NCBI RefSeq assembly: GCF_050948175.1
Contig: NW_027490237.1
Location: forward strand, 558,001-622,000
Direction of reading: 5' to 3'
DNA length: 64,000 nt
Origin: Xylocopa sonorina
Lineage: Eukaryota; Arthropoda; Insecta; Hymenoptera; Apidae
Positions 60,561 to 64,000 of the stretch are shown here, piece after piece. A program made the position numbers and the translations under genes. Within the stretch, counting starts at the first letter, position 1. The number at the start of each line of letters is the position of its first letter. A model generated the notes under the pieces. The model searched no databases. It was not told the origin of the DNA and saw nothing but the letters and a program-made list of their open reading frames with translations.

Positions 60561-61749
60561 AATCCTAGATCTAAGTACACGACACATCCATTGTAACACG
60601 AACAACACACATATGTATTTCTAAGACTAAGTTCGTTAATTTGTAAGTTGCGACGCGCTTACGCGCGCACCCGACGCGCGCGGCTCACGCTGAACGCGAG
60701 CCGCGCCCCACTCCGGCCGGCCGCCCCACCGCAAGGGCCGTGCGGCCGCCCTACCTCGACCGTCCATCCCCACCGCGGGGCCCAGCGACTCGCGCGCCAC
60801 GCGATCCGAGGAGGTCGCGTGCACGCGAGACGATAGTCACTTCTTATCCGAACTCGCTCGACTTCACTTCAATCCAATGCCTTAGGGCCGTTCCATCACC
60901 TCACTTCGAGGTGTCTTGATTCTAAGTTCATATCCGTTCAAGTTCTAGTTCGTACTAAGTCTACTTTAATCTAGTTTAGGGAAAGTTAAGTGTAAGCGTA
61001 GGTTTTATATTAGAATATATCTTTGTTTTATTTTACATATTCCACTTGCAATTATTTCTAATACCCTCATACATTCTACGGTATTCGCGTACTCGAAACA
61101 CACATTCACTCTTCGAATAAGTCCATTGTTTTGAATTCGACTTAGTTAGAGAGGACCGCCGCTTAACTCTGTTGAATGATAAGCATTGACTGTTCGAAGA
61201 TATAAATCGATTCTTCGTTCTCCTGGACCGACAAGGCTAGAGCGGACCGCCGCTTACCGACTCGTATCCAGCCAGACGAATTACGTTTTGAATGTGCCGC
61301 GCCGCTAAACGAAGAACGCGTCGTGCGGGACGTAAAAACTTCCTTCGACGATTATTTCGTGAGTACATCAGTTCCGAGACGGGTTCACCCCGCTACCCTG
61401 CCGCTGCAGTTGCGCCTGCTGTCCTGCTTCCGTCGGTTCAACGGTCCAGCCCGAGCCGTTGGAAGCTCATCCAGCTGACGATACCTCGACGCAGCCCGTA
61501 CGCAGCGACTATCCCGGAAGGCGATCCGAGACGACAGCGGTACCTGCAACAAAATTATTGAAACAACTGCAGTAACGGGTGGCCGCAAAGGTAAGAATCT
61601 TTGATATTTACCGCGTCCGCGAGTGATAACAGTGTTCGCGTCCCATCAACGGAACCCTCATCCGTCGCGGTTTAGCGACTATATTCCGTGACTTGGCTGC
61701 GTGTCATCCGCGAGTTATATCGGAAATTTTCCTAGACCGCGACGTGACA
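60263..61749 (+). repeat. Gypsy 3' LTR
   Basis: Same length as the 5' LTR, and identical at every stretch compared. Its first 298 bp encode the C-terminus of pol. It repeats the small ORF at 61292-61561 and the donor-like site with GT at 61591. The terminal CA is followed at once by satellite in '-' orientation (GCAGACGCTATTTCC). Confidence 0.95.
61292..61561 (+). CDS. LTR-encoded small basic protein, 3' LTR copy
   Basis: Exact counterpart of 54009-54278 (same 89 residues). In the 3' LTR it would lie downstream of pol and would be translated only if this LTR drives its own transcription. Confidence 0.35.
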   Translation: MCRAAKRRTRRAGRKNFLRRLFREYISSETGSPRYPAAAVAPAVLLPSVQRSSPSRWKLIQLTIPRRSPYAATIPEGDPRRQRYLQQNY

Positions 61750-64000
61750 GCAGACGCTATTTCCTAGCAAGGAAGTGTCGCATTTACATTCATTTGAAGA
61801 GTAGACGAGGAATACATAACACTTCGCAAATCATATTATATCTTACCATGAAACATAGAAATGACATGCGATATCGCGTTTTAAGAAGCATTAGAACGCT
61901 TTCGCTACGATACCTAGACATCTCCAGACGCTACTTCCTAGCAAGTAAGTGTCGCATTTACATTCATTTGAAGTGTAGACGAGGAATACATAATACTTCG
62001 CAAATCATATTATATCTTACCATGAAACATAGAAATGAGATGCGATATCGCGTTTTAAGAATCATAAGAACACTATTGCTACGATACGTAGACATCTGCA
62101 AACGCTATTTCCTAGCAAGGAAGTGTCGCATTCACATTCATTTGAAGTGTAGACGAGGAATACATGACACTTCGCAAATCATATTATATCTTACCATGAA
62201 ACATAGAAATAAGATGCAATATCGCGTTTTAAGAATCATAAGAACTCTATTGCTACGATACGTAGACATCTGTAGACGCTATTTCCTTGCAAGGAAGTGT
62301 CGCATTTACATTCATTTGAAGTGTAGACGAGGAATACATGACACTTCGCAAATCACATTATATCTTACCATGAAACATAGAAATAAGATGCGATATCGCG
62401 TTTTAAGAATCATAAGAACTCTATTGCTACGATACGTAGACAACTGCAAACGCTATTTCCTTGCAAGGAAGTGTCGCATTTACATTCATTTGAATCGTAG
62501 ACGAGGAATGCATAACACTTCGCAATGAATATTATATCTTATCATGAAACATAGAAATGAGATGCGATATCGCGTTTTAAGAAGCATTAGAACTCCATCG
62601 CTACGATACCTAGATATCTGCAGACGCTATTTCCTAGCAAGGAAGTGTCGCATTTACATTCATTTGAAGTGTAGACGAGGAATACATAACACTTCGCAAA
62701 TCATGTTATATCTTACCATGAAACATAGAAATGAAATGCGATATCGCGTTTTAAGAATCATAAGAACTCTATTGCTGCGATACGTAGACATCTGCAAACG
62801 CTATTTCCTTGCAAGGAAGTGTCGCATTTACATTCATTTGAAGTGCAGACGAGGAATACATAACACTTCGCAAATCATATTATATCTTACCATGAAACAT
62901 AGAAATGAGATGCGATATCGCGATTTAAGGAGCATTAGAACACTATCGCTACGATACCTAGACATCTGCAGACGCTATTTCCTAGCAAGGAAGTGTCGCA
63001 TTTACATTCATTTGAAGTGTAGGCGAGGAATACATAACACTTCGCAAATCATATTATATCTTACCATGAAACACAGAAATGAGATGCGATATCGCGTTTT
63101 AAGAAGCATTAGAACTCTATTGCTACGATAGGTAGACATCTGCAATCGCTATTTCCTTGCAAGGAAGTGTCGCATTTACATTCATTTGACGTGTAAACGA
63201 GGAATACATAACACTTCGCAAATCATATTATATCTAACCATGAAACATAGAAATGAGATGCGATATCGCGTTTTAAGGAGCATTAGAACTCTATCGCTAC
63301 GATACCTAGACATCTGCAGACGCTATTTCCTAGCAAGGAAGTTTCGCATTTACATTCATTTGAAGAGTAGACGAGGAATACATAACACTTCGCAAATCAT
63401 ATTATATCTTACCATGAAACATAGAAATGAGATGCGATATCGTGTTTTAAGAAGCATTAGAACACTATCGCTACGATACCTAGACATCTCCAGACGCTAT
63501 TTCCTAGCAAGGAAGTGCCGCATTTACATTCATTTGAAGTGTAGACGAGGAATACATAACACTTCGCAAATCATATTATATCTTACCATGAAACATAGAA
63601 ATGAGATGCGTTATCGCGTTTTAAGCAGCATTAGAACTCTATCGCTACGATACCTAGACATCTGCAGACGCTATTTCCTAGCAAGGAAGTGTCGCATTTA
63701 CATTCATTTGAAGAGTAGACGAGGAATACATAACACTTCGCAAATCATATTATATCTTACCATGAAACATAGAAATGAGATGCGATATCGCGTTTTAAGA
63801 AGCATTAGAACACTATCGCTACGATACCTACACATCTCCAGACGCTATTTCCTAGCAAGGAAGTGCCGCATTTACATTCATTTGAAGTGTAGACGAGGAA
63901 TACATAACACTTCGCAAATCATATTATATCTTACCATGAAACATAGAAATGTGATGCGATATCGCGTTTTAAGAAGCACTAAAAATCTATTGCTACGGTA
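61750..64000 (-). repeat. Satellite array, subfamily C, '-' orientation
   Basis: 174-bp monomers read CGCAAATCATATTATATC, TTACCATGAAACATAG and CATTTGAAGTGTAGACGAGG on the + strand, the reverse complement of subfamily C on the other side of the Gypsy element. Plus-strand ORFs of 275 and 195 codons are the same 58-residue satellite translation; the first one even starts in LTR sequence. The array continues beyond the window. Confidence 0.96.

Larger units (their letters stand above)
52980..61749 (+). mobile_element. Full-length Ty3/Gypsy LTR retrotransposon (8,770 bp)
   Basis: Structure in order: 5' LTR 52980-54466, PBS 54474, gag 54541-55833, pol about 55704-60560 in the -1 frame, polypurine tract 60252-60262, 3' LTR 60263-61749. 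The pol order protease, reverse transcriptase, RNase H, integrase is the Ty3/Gypsy (Metaviridae) order. There is no env-like ORF. Both LTRs are 1,487 bp at a constant offset of 7,283, and every stretch I compared is identical, so the element is young or its LTRs were homogenised. All key catalytic motifs are present and no stop breaks either ORF, so it may be competent. The flanks are odd: satellite is '+' on the left and '-' on the right, and the flanking bases (ACGT and GCAG) do not form a target-site duplication. Confidence 0.96.

Noticed and set aside
61701..63131. Plus-strand ORFs of 275 and 195 codons after the Gypsy element
   Set aside because: Same satellite translation in the inverted block; the first starts in LTR sequence and crosses the junction.

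Overview
This window looks like pericentromeric or centromeric heterochromatin of an animal, most probably an insect. The evidence is a roughly 174-bp satellite that fills about 50 of the 64 kb, an intact Ty3/Gypsy LTR retrotransposon, remnants of other transposons, and a small AT-rich unique island with intron-like gene structure. I see no bacterial operons, rRNA, tRNA or CRISPR. The species cannot be fixed from sequence alone.

Layout: (1) 1-16239, satellite in '+' orientation, subfamily A. (2) 16240-20842, a non-satellite island. It holds two poly-G tracts, a ~1 kb element with CACTA-type inverted ends, a minus-strand two-exon gene fragment resembling the RNF212/ZIP3 meiotic crossover family, a possible small plus-strand two-exon gene, decayed satellite relics, and a minus-strand LTR with its primer-binding site. 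(3) ~20843-29846, satellite A in '-' orientation, containing a 3.3-kb tandem higher-order duplication. (4) 29847-31398, an old solo LTR related to the Gypsy element downstream. (5) 31399-52979, satellite in '+' orientation, switching near 35.56 kb from subfamily A to subfamily C, whose exact 174-bp (58-codon) period keeps one minus-strand frame open for hundreds of codons. (6) 52980-61749, a full-length 8,770-bp Gypsy element with two 1,487-bp LTRs, gag, and pol in the -1 frame. (7) 61750-64000, satellite C in '-' orientation.

Main conclusions: satellite polarity reverses at all three interruptions (+/-/+/-), and the full-length Gypsy has no matching target-site duplication, so its two flanks probably did not come from one simple insertion. 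The Gypsy reads gag and pol in overlapping frames with a canonical GGGAAAC slip site, and its pol frame runs through the polypurine tract into the 3' LTR. The most novel signal is a small arginine-rich ORF inside the LTR, just downstream of a TATA-like box and upstream of a splice-donor-like site. It is conserved at protein level between the young Gypsy LTR and the old solo LTR. Most long ORFs here are translated satellite and are not genes.
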